Below are positions 27,151 through 35,964 of a stretch of DNA of 64,000 bases, one piece after another. The first letter of the stretch is position 1. Every line of letters begins with the position of its first letter. This DNA is from Mesobacillus persicus (lineage in GTDB: Bacteria > Bacillota > Bacilli > Bacillales > Cytobacillaceae): the NCBI RefSeq assembly GCF_900109925.1, contig NZ_FOBW01000005.1, forward strand, positions 186,001-250,000, in the 5' to 3' direction. Below the pieces are notes generated by a model. The model saw only the letters and a list, made by a program, of their open reading frames with translations, was not told the origin of the DNA and made no database searches. A program made the translations under genes and the position numbers.

Positions 27151-27162
27151 AAAAACTTAGGG

Positions 27163-27264
27163 GGAACCTTCCGTGGAGCTATTAACCCTAACCACGAAGA
27201 TTTGGGGAACTTACTAGATTTTCTAGAACTTGAACACGGTCACATACCTTTGGCTGTTTTTTAA
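27163..27264 (+). pseudogene. Unidentified gene scrap
   Basis: A frame that starts without an initiation codon just after a hairpin repeat reads GTFRGAINPNHEDLGNLLDF and LELEHGHIPLAVF before a stop. It looks protein-like but is too short to assign. Confidence 0.25.
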
Positions 27265-27353
27265 GTCAACTACCAATATCATACTCCATTCATTGGTTTT
27301 TGGGGGAACCATAAGTATCCCTATTTAATATAGAGGTCACCCTGGAATTTTTA

Positions 27354-27518
27354 TTAGAAATTAAACTTCTTTTTCTCTACTGAATCGTTTGCTGTTCTTG
27401 CAACCAGATTTCTTCTCTTTATTTCTTCTTCCAATAATTCAATGAATTGTTGATCTAAATTTCGTTTCATTGCTTTCTGATAGCTATCAAGTAACAACTC
27501 GTCTGGTACCAAATGCAT
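27354..27518 (-). CDS. sda: Sporulation checkpoint inhibitor Sda
   Basis: A 54-residue helical-hairpin protein that blocks KinA-type sporulation kinases when DNA replication is disturbed. The sequence begins MHLVPDELLLDSYQKAMKRN and continues LDQQFIELLEEEIKRRNL, matching B. subtilis Sda in the core D-E-L-L-x-x-S-Y and F-I-E-L-x-x-x-E-I-x-R-R. It carries about 10 extra C-terminal residues (ANDSVEKKKFNF). AAGGAG lies 7 nt before the ATG. A perfect DnaA box is about 200 bp upstream, consistent with DnaA control of sda in Bacillus. A PAS histidine kinase gene lies 1 kb away on the other strand. Confidence 0.88.
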   Translation of the reverse strand: MHLVPDELLLDSYQKAMKRNLDQQFIELLEEEIKRRNLVARTANDSVEKKKFNF

Positions 27519-27715
27519 AGGTAAACTCCTTCACAAAATAATTAACAGTATACTTATTCCACATTTAAGTTACGGTAAACATAGGAAGTTTACTTTTTAA
27601 GCATAGAGATTGAGTTAGATATGACTATTTCACAAAAATATCTTCTCTATCAATATTTACTACCTAGAAATAATACTCTAATGAGTTAGTCCCTTATTCA
27701 TACACCTATAGACTT

Positions 27716-27724
27716 TTATCCACA
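27716..27724 (+). promoter_or_regulatory. DnaA box
   Basis: TTATCCACA is the perfect DnaA consensus. It lies in the divergent region between sda and the DUF2294 gene. DnaA boxes control sda in B. subtilis. Confidence 0.65.
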
Positions 27725-27826
27725 TTCTTACCAAGTTTACTTAAAGTATTGATTTTTTTTATTATAAAACCTAAAATAAAACTGGACAAAAGATACAATG
27801 CTTTTGTCTGAATAAGGATGGTTCTC

Positions 27827-28531
27827 TTGGATAACAAAAAGATTCAGACAGAATTGGCAAGTTATATTGGCAGAACACTTCGTGAAAATTTTGGTAAGGG
27901 CCCCGAATCCGTTTTTGTTTCGATCAATCAGAGTATCATAACCGTTTATTTACGGAATTTCACTTCACCTACCGAAAATATACTGCTAAATAAGGATCAA
28001 GAGGAAATTGTTCAAACGACTAGGGATATGTTAATGGAAACACTCATTCCTGAGTTTAAGGCCTATATTCGAGTCCTCACGGAACTGGATGTTAAGGAAT
28101 TTTACTATGATTGGAATTTACATAATAGAAGTGGGATGTTTGTTTGTATCGCCTCTTCCCCAGACCCTAATCTAGAAAACCAATTTGATGGAAAAGCCGA
28201 AATTCATGACGAAATTTCGAATGTCAGTAAACAGGCTGAAAAGGTACCCGAAGCAATCACCTCTTTTTTATTAAACAATCGAACATTAGTTGTGACCCGT
28301 AAAGGAATATTAGTACCGATAGAAAGAGAATTAATTCGTTTGGGGAGTTCTGAAACTTTAAAGTTAGCAAAAAGAAAACTTGAAAAACGATTATTACATA
28401 ATAATGAAAACTTCGAAAAAATACTTAATACGAAGATTGATGACTCTTTTGTAGATTGGGACTTCACTTTAGATAAAAGTGTCATCGCATTCATCATCTC
28501 TCCACAACAAATGAAGGTAGCAGTGAGTTAG
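27827..28531 (+). CDS. DUF2294 family protein
   Basis: A protein of about 234 residues with two tandem copies of the DUF2294 domain. The first (about 5-120) contains IGRTLRENFGKGPESVFVSI and LEF-like strand MLMETLIPEFKAYIRVL; the second (about 140-230) contains LLNNRTLVVTRKGILVPIER. The family (YbcI of B. subtilis) is often found near bicarbonate uptake genes; its function is unknown. An ATG at 27818 has AAGG immediately next to it. The TTG at 27827, with AAGGATGG at a better distance, is preferred. Followed by a strong terminator and a histidine kinase. Confidence 0.82.
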   Translation: MDNKKIQTELASYIGRTLRENFGKGPESVFVSINQSIITVYLRNFTSPTENILLNKDQEEIVQTTRDMLMETLIPEFKAYIRVLTELDVKEFYYDWNLHNRSGMFVCIASSPDPNLENQFDGKAEIHDEISNVSKQAEKVPEAITSFLLNNRTLVVTRKGILVPIERELIRLGSSETLKLAKRKLEKRLLHNNENFEKILNTKIDDSFVDWDFTLDKSVIAFIISPQQMKVAVS

Positions 28532-28547
28532 ACAAAGAGCTAAACAC

Positions 28548-28583
28548 AAGCCAAGATGGGTTTATTCCATCTTGGCTTTTTTT
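28548..28583 (+). terminator. Terminator after the DUF2294 gene
   Basis: AAGCCAAGATGG and CCATCTTGGCTT form a 12-bp stem with a 7-nt loop and eight T residues. Confidence 0.9.
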
Positions 28584-28607
28584 TATAAGAAAGGCGGAAA
28601 GTTAGAA

Positions 28608-29702
28608 ATGTCAGCAACGAACACAAGTCGTAGGAAAAGTGAAAAGAATTCTATATTAATGGAGTACTTAGAAGAAGACTTCGTAAAGGGTTCTCCCTTA
28701 TTTACACACAATCACGATGCCATGTGTATCTTGGATTTAGATATGAAGGTTGTAAAAGTCAATTCTGCCTTCGAAACTTTATCGGGTTATTCCTACTTAG
28801 AATTAAAGTATATGGAATTACAGTCACTGTTTCCCCTCGATAAAGATAAGGTCTTTCAAAATTTTGAAAGGTCTATTCTTGGTCAAGTTCAATCATACGA
28901 TTGCACAATGACTAATAAGCTGAATGATACTTTCGAGATAAAGATGATAAGTATGCCTATAAGTGTTCTTGATGAAATTGTTGGTTTCCAATCCATCATT
29001 TTAGAAAGGACACAAACACATGAGGATCTGCTTAATTCTGAAAAGTTATCCGTTTCTAGCCAGTTAGCTGCTGGAATTGCTCATGAGGTTAGAAACCCAA
29101 TCACTTCAATTAAAGGATTCCTGCAGTTGATGAAAGCGGAAGTGCAGCATTCAGATTACTTCAAAATAGTAGAAGGTGAGATTGAGAAAATAGAAGTTGT
29201 TTTAAGTGAGCTTTTAGTTCTAGCAAATCCTAATGATGCGAACTTTAAAAACGAAAATTTAAAATCACTAATTGAAAATGTTAAAACTTTATTTCATACC
29301 CAGGCAATTAGTAATAATATAAAAATTGACGTGAGTTATGATTTTGAAAATGGAATCTTACTATGTGATAGAAATCAAATAAAACAAGTTTTTATTAACT
29401 TGATAAAAAATGCTTTTGAATCAATGCCCGATGGTGGAACACTAACGATTGAAAGCAAACATTACAATGATAAAAATATCAAAATTTCCATTAAAGATAC
29501 GGGTATTGGAATGCCTCAAGAAATAGTAAAGAAAATGGGGCAGCCATTCTTTACGACAAAAGAAGGCAGGATTGGACTAGGAGTGATGCTTTCTAAACAA
29601 ATCATAAAGAATCATAACGGAAGTGTTCAGTTTTGGAGCGATACGAATGGCACAAGCGTAGAAATTATCTTACCGATAAGTTTACTCTCTTTAAAGAAAT
29701 AG
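28608..29702 (+). CDS. PAS-domain sensor histidine kinase, sporulation-kinase type
   Basis: A soluble kinase of 364 residues. A PAS domain (about 30-135; CILDLDMKVVKVNSAFETLS) is followed by HisKA with the phosphorylated His near 158 (LAAGIAHEVRNPITSIKGFL) and an HATPase domain (INLIKNAFESMPDGG N-box; DTGIGMP and GIGL-like G-boxes). HEVRNPIT and KGFLQLM are typical of KinA/KinB/KinE kinases that phosphorylate Spo0F. No response regulator is adjacent, as is usual for orphan sporulation kinases. The start at 28608 has AAAGGCGGA upstream; the earlier in-frame ATG would overlap the terminator stem. Proximity to sda is suggestive only. Confidence 0.87.
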   Translation: MSATNTSRRKSEKNSILMEYLEEDFVKGSPLFTHNHDAMCILDLDMKVVKVNSAFETLSGYSYLELKYMELQSLFPLDKDKVFQNFERSILGQVQSYDCTMTNKLNDTFEIKMISMPISVLDEIVGFQSIILERTQTHEDLLNSEKLSVSSQLAAGIAHEVRNPITSIKGFLQLMKAEVQHSDYFKIVEGEIEKIEVVLSELLVLANPNDANFKNENLKSLIENVKTLFHTQAISNNIKIDVSYDFENGILLCDRNQIKQVFINLIKNAFESMPDGGTLTIESKHYNDKNIKISIKDTGIGMPQEIVKKMGQPFFTTKEGRIGLGVMLSKQIIKNHNGSVQFWSDTNGTSVEIILPISLLSLKK

Positions 29703-29741
29703 CCTTTAAACCATCATTTTTAAGGAATGGGGAACTAATAA

Positions 29742-29782
29742 AAAAAGACCGTAGGCTTTTAGTTGCGCCAACAGGTCTTTTG
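29742..29782 (+). terminator. Terminator-like hairpin after the kinase gene
   Basis: AAAAAGACC and GGTCTTTT pair across a 23-nt loop, followed by TGCT; 40 bp after the stop. Confidence 0.55.
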
Positions 29783-29881
29783 CTATCCCTAAAGAGACGT
29801 ACCCTTTGCTTCTATATTATAAGTATTCTTTTAGCAAGCAAAGAGAAACATCCCCCTACTCCGAAACAATGTATTTACCCG

Positions 29882-30478
29882 TTACGTCGTTTTCCTTGTG
29901 TTTAAACTCCATTTTGACGATTTACTTAAAAATATAAAAAAGTCCGTTAACCATTTAGAAATTAAGGCGACAAACACATAACCCGCGAAAAGTAACCAAA
30001 AGTTCTCCTTGCCGTGAAAATGAAATAATCCGATACCAACCATAAGTGGTTTCATGAAAAAAGCTAGTAGTAAGCATAAAGGTAACATCCATAAATAATA
30101 ATTCTTCCCTCTGTTCAGGATGTATTGGTAATAGAGCATATAAATGACCGGCACCAATGAGGCATCAAGAGTAAAACTAGAAGGAAGGAGCGCGAGAAGT
30201 TTATATGGGTAAAACCATATTCCTCTTTCAATCCCAATGATATCCGTGTAAGCAAAAAACACATGCACACTATACCCGTAGAATCCAAGATGAAAAACCT
30301 TTTTCCGATCAATAAACAGAACAAGGATTACGAGTGGAATCACAAACATAGCAAGGACAACCCAGGTCTGCCAATGGGAGAAATCAGAGAATCCCTGCCA
30401 ATATTCGGTTATTCTGTTAGTCTGTTCCACCTCTGCTTTTATGAGTTGATCTATCAGCTCTAGTTGACCTTTCTCCAC
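29882..30478 (-). CDS. CBO0543-family membrane protein
   Basis: A 198-residue membrane protein with an N-terminal soluble helix (LELIDQLIKAEVEQTNRITE) and about five to six membrane spans. The motif FHLGFYGYSVHVFFAYTDIIG followed by ERGIWFYPYKLLALLPSSF is characteristic of the CBO0543 family, which is restricted mostly to spore formers and has no known function. It is monocistronic. Confidence 0.8.
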   Translation of the reverse strand: MEKGQLELIDQLIKAEVEQTNRITEYWQGFSDFSHWQTWVVLAMFVIPLVILVLFIDRKKVFHLGFYGYSVHVFFAYTDIIGIERGIWFYPYKLLALLPSSFTLDASLVPVIYMLYYQYILNRGKNYYLWMLPLCLLLAFFMKPLMVGIGLFHFHGKENFWLLFAGYVFVALISKWLTDFFIFLSKSSKWSLNTRKTT

Positions 30479-30600
30479 TATGTATCCCCCATTTATCTAT
30501 ACTTTTCGTTGAGAATTATAAGTTCAAGTTATTGTATTTGTAGGTTGCCCTTTCTTACGGATAAATTCCATATTTTTAACAAATAAAAGAATTGAAAAAT

Positions 30601-30650
30601 GGGGGCAGACCCCCAGTGAGTTACTCTTTACTCCACCGGGGGACTGACCC
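30601..30650 (+). repeat. Main hairpin repeat, copy 9
   Basis: GGGGGCAGACCCCCAGTGAG...ACTCCACCGGGGGACTGACCC. It lies 10 bp beyond the YvrJ stop. Confidence 0.88.
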
Positions 30651-30660
30651 ACAAAAAAAC

Positions 30661-30825
30661 CTACATAATTTTTCTTTCGTGGTACTCGCTCTCCTTCATC
30701 TGATACGGTAGGTTCTGAATCGATTGGACGACATTGTCGAGCTTGGCTTCAATTCGATGAAGCAAGTATAAGGTGACAATGATTGGAAACCCTACTTCAC
30801 TTATTAGCGGAATGAGCTCTTGCAT
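30661..30825 (-). CDS. YvrJ-family small membrane protein
   Basis: A 54-residue protein too short for usual gene callers. It begins MQELIPLISEVGFPIIVTLY and continues LLHRIEAKLDNVVQSIQNLP, the typical YvrJ/PF12841 pattern: one membrane helix followed by an amphipathic segment. It is preceded by GGAAGG. It is the last gene after DUF1659 and DUF2922, from which it is separated by a hairpin terminator. The family resembles holin-like or BhlA-like small proteins; no function is established. Confidence 0.82.
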   Translation of the reverse strand: MQELIPLISEVGFPIIVTLYLLHRIEAKLDNVVQSIQNLPYQMKESEYHERKIM

Positions 30826-30861
30826 CTTCCTTCCTCCTCTCTTCTAATTTTTCACCGTTTT

Positions 30862-30893
30862 ATAGAAAAAGCCGGTTCCTAATGGAATCCGGC
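30862..30893 (-). terminator. Terminator between the DUF2922 and YvrJ genes
   Basis: On the - strand GCCGGATTCC and GGAACCGGC pair (one bulge) and are followed by TTTTTCT. Read-through or a separate promoter would be needed to express yvrJ. Confidence 0.75.
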
Positions 30894-30903
30894 CTGTTTA
30901 TGA

Positions 30904-31122
30904 TTAGATAATTTCGTACTCTGTGACATTACGTTCGACCACGCGCGCACCGCCAACGGAAACGAGATTTCCGTAAGCCGAGAAGAATGCGTTTGAGGCA
31001 ATAATTGAGTCCATTGCCACCTTTAAGGCAGCTGGATCTACCGGCTCAATTGGGTTATCTACCGTTAACCGAGCGACTTTTCCAAGGTCGGTACCAAATT
31101 GCAATTCCAATGTCTTCGCCAT
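30904..31122 (-). CDS. DUF2922 family protein
   Basis: A 72-residue protein, MAKTLELQFGTDLGKVARLT then VDNPIEPVDPAALKVAMDSI, which are the hallmarks of DUF2922. The start at 31122 is set by GGAGGTG 7 nt upstream; the longer frame begins inside the ribosome binding site. Always found next to DUF1659 in Bacillaceae as far as I know; function unknown. The two proteins are similar in size and pattern (VSVGGARVVERNVTEYEII end), and they may be partners. Confidence 0.85.
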   Translation of the reverse strand: MAKTLELQFGTDLGKVARLTVDNPIEPVDPAALKVAMDSIIASNAFFSAYGNLVSVGGARVVERNVTEYEII

Positions 31123-31155
31123 CTTGTTCACCTCCTTCCTACCCTGAAATTAAAA

Positions 31156-31371
31156 TTAGATAATGTCGTGATTGTCGGTACGTTCCACCGAGCTAAGCGG
31201 ATACGCACTAAGTCCGCCTAGCGCTGTTGCTGCTTGATGCAGCTGATCCGCAGTCGCCTCTTTTCTCACATTCGCATAAGATTTCCCTTTGAAAATCGGC
31301 TCGCCTTTCTCATTTAAGCCTGTTTCAAAAACTAACGTCATCCGAGAATCCTTCAACATTGCTTGTGCCAT
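31156..31371 (-). CDS. DUF1659 family protein
   Basis: A 71-residue protein starting MAQAMLKDSRMTLVFETGLN with the conserved KGEPIFKGKSYANVRKEATA segment and the end SVERTDNHDII. First gene of the cluster, 33 bp before DUF2922; AAGGGAGGTGAG lies just before the ATG. Unknown function, conserved in Bacillaceae. Confidence 0.85.
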   Translation of the reverse strand: MAQAMLKDSRMTLVFETGLNEKGEPIFKGKSYANVRKEATADQLHQAATALGGLSAYPLSSVERTDNHDII

Positions 31372-31459
31372 TGTCCCTCACCTCCCTTCACTTTTTATAT
31401 AGTGAGCAGGAGAGGGAAAGGACATGGGAATGAAAAATATTATAGTTTGTAGGTACTAA

Positions 31460-31499
31460 GCCCCCATTGAAGAAACCCTATACTCCACAGGGGACTTAC
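31460..31499 (+). repeat. Main hairpin repeat, copy 10 (degenerate)
   Basis: GCCCCCATTGAAGAAACCCT then ATACTCCACAGGGGACTTA. The left arm is eroded. Confidence 0.7.
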
Positions 31500-31711
31500 C
31501 AACAACATGCAAAAACGCTCAGAAAATTTCTGGGCGTTTGTGTAACCATTTATATAAAAACAACCATTATAATTCCCCAAGGATTCATAGATCCGTCCAG
31601 GAAGATTGCCTATCCGCTTCTCACAGTTTTTCCTTATTATGAACATAATTCCAGTTCTGTTGTTAAATACTAAGCTTACTTTATGTAATCTGTTTGGGAT
31701 AAGGTGGAGAC

Positions 31712-33235
31712 ATGTTTAGAAAGCGCAGAAGAAAACCATTAGACAAAAGAAAGTATGAAACAGTAGATAAGACAGTCAGCGATGTATTTGAAAGAGCAAA
31801 CAAATCAAGCGATTTTACGACCATTTCTCCCTTTGAAAAAGACCATCCATTGCAAATCAGTTTTTATAAAACGTTAATCGATCCAAGTGTTCTTCAAAAG
31901 TCGGTCTTACCTTTTCTTAAGGAAAAAGCTTCTGCCATAATGGAGCTTTCTGATTTAACGAATATGATCCCAATCGAAGGAATCAAATTCACAAAAGATT
32001 ACCTTGAGTTAGAAAAAGCCCTTCATAATGGTTCAGTAGCTGTTTATTTTAAAGACAAGAAAGACGAATTCGCCCTGTTAAATATAAATTATGCTCGGTT
32101 GGGGCAACGAGAAACCAATGACACCCAAAACGAATTTAGCGTGATTGGACCGAAAATCGGCTTTATTGAGGACCTTACCACAAATCTTCATTTAATAAGA
32201 GACCACCTTAGTACTTCTGATCTGATTTTTGAAGAGATAGTGGTTGGGTCAAGAGCACAGACAAAGGTCGTCATCGCCTATTTAGACGGCGTTACAAATC
32301 CAGATTATATAGACACAGCAAAACAGCGAATTCAGGAGCTTGATGTTGATACTTCCTTTGACAATACCCAACTAGAACAGTTAATTTCAGACAATACGAA
32401 AACGCCTTTTCCATTATTTATCACAACAGAGCGAGTAGACAGGACAGTAGGATCCCTACTGCAAGGGCAAATTGTAGTGATAAGTGATAAATCTTCTTAT
32501 GCAATTATCGGACCGGGCACATTGATGGAGTTCTTTTCAAACCCTGAGGATTTCTATCTCCCCTCTATCATTGCATCGTTTTTTAAATTGATTCGAATCT
32601 TTGGGATGCTGTTTTCCATTTTTGCTAGTGCCTTTTATATCGCAATCTTTACTTTTCATTTTGAGGTAGTCCCTAAGGACCTCCTAGGGCCGATTATCTT
32701 TTCACGGGCAAATGTCCCGTTCCCGCCTGTCATCGAGGTGTTATTTTTGGAGGTTACGATTGACCTATTGAGAGAAGCAGGCGCCAGACTCCCAACCAAA
32801 ATTGGACAAACTCTTGGGATTGTTGGAGGCATCGTTATTGGTCAGGCAACTGTTGAAGCAGCCCTTACGAGTAATATTTTATTAATTATTGTCGCCCTTG
32901 CCGCGTTGTCTTCTTTCACCACTCCCATCTATAAAATGTCCAATGCCGTACGATTATTGCGGTATCCTTTTATCCTACTAGCGGCTATTTGGGGAGGCTT
33001 AGGTATTTATGTAGGCTTAATCTTATTGATTACTCATTTATCACGGTTAAAATCATTAGGGGTTCCCTATCTTCTCCCGCTTTATCCTTATCGAAAAGGC
33101 GGTGTGGTTGGCTCTTTTGTAAGACCCAATTATGTAAACTACAACAAACGACCTTGGTATTTAAGACCTTTAAGTTTAAAGAGGTACTTTCCAGCGAACG
33201 ATAAAGACCCAGATGAAGGTCTGAATACCGAATAA
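31712..33235 (+). CDS. GerA-family spore germinant receptor, A subunit
   Basis: A 507-residue inner spore-membrane subunit that helps recognise germinants. It has a large soluble N-terminal part (1-265), then four to five membrane spans. Typical motifs are GSRAQTKVVIAYLDGVTNPD, the segment IEGIKFTKDYLELEKALHNG, and the PFPPVIEVLFLEVTIDLLRE and PTKIGQTLGIVGGIVIGQA signatures. It is first of a three-gene operon in the order A-C-B, resembling gerK-type operons. Expression in the forespore by sigma-G is expected for the family; I could not define the promoter. Confidence 0.95.
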   Translation: MFRKRRRKPLDKRKYETVDKTVSDVFERANKSSDFTTISPFEKDHPLQISFYKTLIDPSVLQKSVLPFLKEKASAIMELSDLTNMIPIEGIKFTKDYLELEKALHNGSVAVYFKDKKDEFALLNINYARLGQRETNDTQNEFSVIGPKIGFIEDLTTNLHLIRDHLSTSDLIFEEIVVGSRAQTKVVIAYLDGVTNPDYIDTAKQRIQELDVDTSFDNTQLEQLISDNTKTPFPLFITTERVDRTVGSLLQGQIVVISDKSSYAIIGPGTLMEFFSNPEDFYLPSIIASFFKLIRIFGMLFSIFASAFYIAIFTFHFEVVPKDLLGPIIFSRANVPFPPVIEVLFLEVTIDLLREAGARLPTKIGQTLGIVGGIVIGQATVEAALTSNILLIIVALAALSSFTTPIYKMSNAVRLLRYPFILLAAIWGGLGIYVGLILLITHLSRLKSLGVPYLLPLYPYRKGGVVGSFVRPNYVNYNKRPWYLRPLSLKRYFPANDKDPDEGLNTE

Positions 33236-33259
33236 TTTTCGATAAAGGCTGGGGAATCA

Positions 33260-34351
33260 ATGAAAAAGCGGAAACAGCATCTTGTTTTTTTCCTAATTCT
33301 AGTATGTATCGTTAGTCTTCTTGGCTGCGCTAGAACAAGAATCATCGACAAAATCAGTATTGTTCATGTATTTGGGTTCGATCAAGCAGATAATGGTGAT
33401 TTAGTTGGTACGGCGTTATTTCCTGTATACACAAAAAGCAAAGGCAGTGATCAAATTCAATATTTGGAGGAACAAACTCCTTCTAGCGTTCTGTTTGTCC
33501 CTAGAATGGGTGCACATACCAGCACTCCTGTACAATTATCAAAAATCAGGGTTTTGTTGTTCGGGAAAGAATATGCGGAAGCGGGAATTCAAGATATGGT
33601 GGACCGATTTATGACAACCCCTCAGCTCGGGACAAATATTCAAATCGCTGTTTCTACCCATTCTGCAAAGGAGACGTTAAACACTTTTAAAAAGGAAAAA
33701 TCCCTTACCTTAGCTGAGCGCATCGAACATAATATGGAAGGACAAAGCCTCCCGACCATGAACCTCCATGTTTTTTTAAATCACTTTTATGGCGAAGGAT
33801 TGGATGCTTACGTTCCTATCGTAACCATAGACGAAAAAGAGATGGTAACTGCAGAAGGAATGGGGGTGTTTAAAGATGATAAATTTAAGCTCCAATTAAA
33901 TCCAGAACAAACGGCTTTATTTTCCTTAATTAAAGATTATCAATCACTAGCAACCTTTAAAATACCTCCTGGTGAGAAGGATCGTAGTGAAATCATCATC
34001 GTTAAGGGGTTCCGAAGTAAAAGCAACTGGGATTGGGATTCGAAGGAAGAACAAATCAATCTACGTTTACAACTAGAAATGACCCTTTCTCAGCACTCAC
34101 GTAAATATAATCTTGAAAAAGCAGAAGATATTAACAAGCTGAAGAAAATCATTGTAACGAATCTAGAAAAGGGTGTTAGCGACTTGCTAGAAACCTTTAA
34201 AGAAAATGAGGTGGACCCTCTTGGGATTGGGAATATCGTGCGTTCTAAGGATCGCAACTGGGATGAAGAATCCTTCTATCAACTGTATCCAACCCTACCA
34301 ATCCATGTAAACGTGAACTTACAAATCATACATTCTGGCCTCGAAGGCTAG
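33260..34351 (+). CDS. Ger(x)C-family spore germination lipoprotein
   Basis: A 363-residue lipoprotein. A signal peptide with lipobox VSLLGC puts the acylated Cys at residue 23. Family motifs are IVHVFGFDQADNGDLVGTAL in the N-terminal domain and AEGMGVFKDDKFKLQLNPEQ in the middle domain. It ends in VNVNLQIIHSGLEG. It is translated 24 nt after the A subunit, ribosome binding site GGGG. Anchors to the outer face of the inner spore membrane with the A and B subunits. Confidence 0.94.
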   Translation: MKKRKQHLVFFLILVCIVSLLGCARTRIIDKISIVHVFGFDQADNGDLVGTALFPVYTKSKGSDQIQYLEEQTPSSVLFVPRMGAHTSTPVQLSKIRVLLFGKEYAEAGIQDMVDRFMTTPQLGTNIQIAVSTHSAKETLNTFKKEKSLTLAERIEHNMEGQSLPTMNLHVFLNHFYGEGLDAYVPIVTIDEKEMVTAEGMGVFKDDKFKLQLNPEQTALFSLIKDYQSLATFKIPPGEKDRSEIIIVKGFRSKSNWDWDSKEEQINLRLQLEMTLSQHSRKYNLEKAEDINKLKKIIVTNLEKGVSDLLETFKENEVDPLGIGNIVRSKDRNWDEESFYQLYPTLPIHVNVNLQIIHSGLEG

Positions 34352-34370
34352 CTTATTAGGATGGATTCTT

Positions 34371-35459
34371 ATGAACTCAATTGTGAAAGAAAGTAATATG
34401 GTCTCTCCCTATTTTTTGTTTTTTCTGATGCATAGCACTCAAACGGGAATTGGTGTATTAAAATTCCAATCACATATCGTTAAGGGAGCAGGGCATGATG
34501 CATGGGTATCTGTACTCGCTTTTGGGTTATTACTGCATATAATCTTTTTCATGATGTTGTACATCTTAAAACAATCAAGCAATGGGGACATCCTTTCCTT
34601 TCACAAAGATGTTTTTGGAAAGTATTTTGGTGGGGCCTTAAATCTTTTCCTTGCGGGCTATTTTTTGCTTTTTAGTTTATTTGCGTTCCATAACTATATC
34701 GATATTCTCCCGGTTTGGGTATTTGATGGAATCACCCCTTGGGAATATTCCTTGCTGCTTTCTGTTATTATCCTATACATTGTTTCCGGTGGCTTTAGAA
34801 TTGTAACGGCCATTTCTTTTTGGGGTGTGGTTATTCCTAGTTTCCTATTGCTTTCCTTCCTCTATCTATTGCAATATGCTGAGGTTTCCTATCTCCAGCC
34901 GGTCTTACAATATGGAATGAAGGACTACCTCATCTCTGCGAAAGAAGCTGCACCAGTCTTTCTAGGATTTGAGACAATCCTCGTCTTCTATCCTTTTATT
35001 AAAAATCGTGAAACGTCCAGCAAATGGGGGCATATCGCTTTATTTTATACAACCATATTATATACATCCATCACCATCATTACCTTTTTATTTTTTTCCC
35101 AAGGCAAGCTAGAACATTTAACCTGGCCTACTTTAACGATGATAAAAATTATTACCTTTCCGTTTTTAGAACGATTTGAGTTTATCTTTATTTTCACCTG
35201 GCTATTAGTCGTGATGCCTGTCATTTGTATTACAATGTGGTCGGCGATTAGATCCATAAAATTAACCATCCCTAAGGTAAAACCGACTTACCTATTAGTA
35301 GGTTTACTCGTCGTTTTTCACTTTGTAAATGTTCAATTAAATGAAATTCAATATTCCATTCCATTTGCCAAAATCGTCAACTATAGCGGACTCATTTTTC
35401 TCTTTGGCTATATTCCATTCTTGTTTTTGATTGCCGTCATTCGGAAAAAGATGAAGTGA
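34371..35459 (+). CDS. GerB-family endospore germination permease
   Basis: A 362-residue protein with ten membrane helices, related to amino-acid permeases of the APC superfamily, serving as the germinant-binding subunit. Recognisable parts are HSTQTGIGVLKFQSHIVKGA, GHDAWVSVLAFGLLLHI, and the conserved LGFETILVFYPFIKN. It starts 19 nt after gerC and ends the operon. The ligand cannot be predicted. Confidence 0.94.
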   Translation: MNSIVKESNMVSPYFLFFLMHSTQTGIGVLKFQSHIVKGAGHDAWVSVLAFGLLLHIIFFMMLYILKQSSNGDILSFHKDVFGKYFGGALNLFLAGYFLLFSLFAFHNYIDILPVWVFDGITPWEYSLLLSVIILYIVSGGFRIVTAISFWGVVIPSFLLLSFLYLLQYAEVSYLQPVLQYGMKDYLISAKEAAPVFLGFETILVFYPFIKNRETSSKWGHIALFYTTILYTSITIITFLFFSQGKLEHLTWPTLTMIKIITFPFLERFEFIFIFTWLLVVMPVICITMWSAIRSIKLTIPKVKPTYLLVGLLVVFHFVNVQLNEIQYSIPFAKIVNYSGLIFLFGYIPFLFLIAVIRKKMK

Positions 35460-35499
35460 GACATTGGGTCAAGTTCCTTTTCTCAGGGTCTATTAAAAA

Positions 35500-35538
35500 G
35501 TGCCAGGCACCATCCAAATTCTGGGTGGTGCCTGGCAC
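35500..35538. repeat. Third hairpin repeat family, copy 1
   Basis: GTGCCAGGCACCATCC and GGGTGGTGCCTGGCAC form a long near-perfect inverted repeat with an A/T loop. It lies 40 bp after the ger operon. It could act as a terminator, although no long T-run follows. Confidence 0.9.
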
Positions 35539-35576
35539 TACAGTTCCTCTCTAATTGTCCGAACGCTCAGATCCCC

Positions 35577-35936
35577 TCATCTCTGAACAACTTTGGCAAA
35601 AATCCCTTCGCCGTAGACTGCTTCTAATGCGTCAAAATTAATTCGATACCATTTGGTTTTATCTATTTTTAATTGATTATACTTTCCTGTGATAATCAAT
35701 TGTTCTTGTTCAAGCTTATAGATGATTCGGCGAATGGTACTCATGGACCAGAACGGAAATTGCTCATGCCAGCCTTCATAAGAGGTAGGCACCCACTGAT
35801 GTCCATCATGGACATGCTTGCTTTCATTCAACCTTTGATAAAGCTGTTGTAGAAAAATCGCTTCATTTAAACCAATCCTCTTTGCTAACTTCGGCATTAC
35901 TAACATCTGTGTTTCATTAATCAAAAGTATACTCAT
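35577..35936 (-). CDS. Winged-helix protein resembling replication or plasmid regulatory proteins
   Basis: A 119-residue protein. The ATG at 35936 has AGGAGGG 7 nt upstream, so the longer frame is rejected. Residues 1-60 (INETQMLVMPKLAKRIGLNE then AIFLQQLYQRL) and the recognition region FPFWSMSTIRRIIYKLEQEQ with LIITGKYNQLKIDKTKWYRI resemble DnaD-type or phage replication-initiator N-terminal winged helices. No phage genes surround it. The function is unknown; it may be a domesticated regulator. Confidence 0.6.
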   Translation of the reverse strand: MSILLINETQMLVMPKLAKRIGLNEAIFLQQLYQRLNESKHVHDGHQWVPTSYEGWHEQFPFWSMSTIRRIIYKLEQEQLIITGKYNQLKIDKTKWYRINFDALEAVYGEGIFAKVVQR

Positions 35937-35964
35937 CTTGATAGCCCTCCTTTGGCCAAAACAA

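Noticed and set aside
31600-31700. Sigma-G promoter for the ger operon
   Set aside because: Candidate boxes (TGAACA, AATACTA) have a 20-bp spacing, too long to be convincing.
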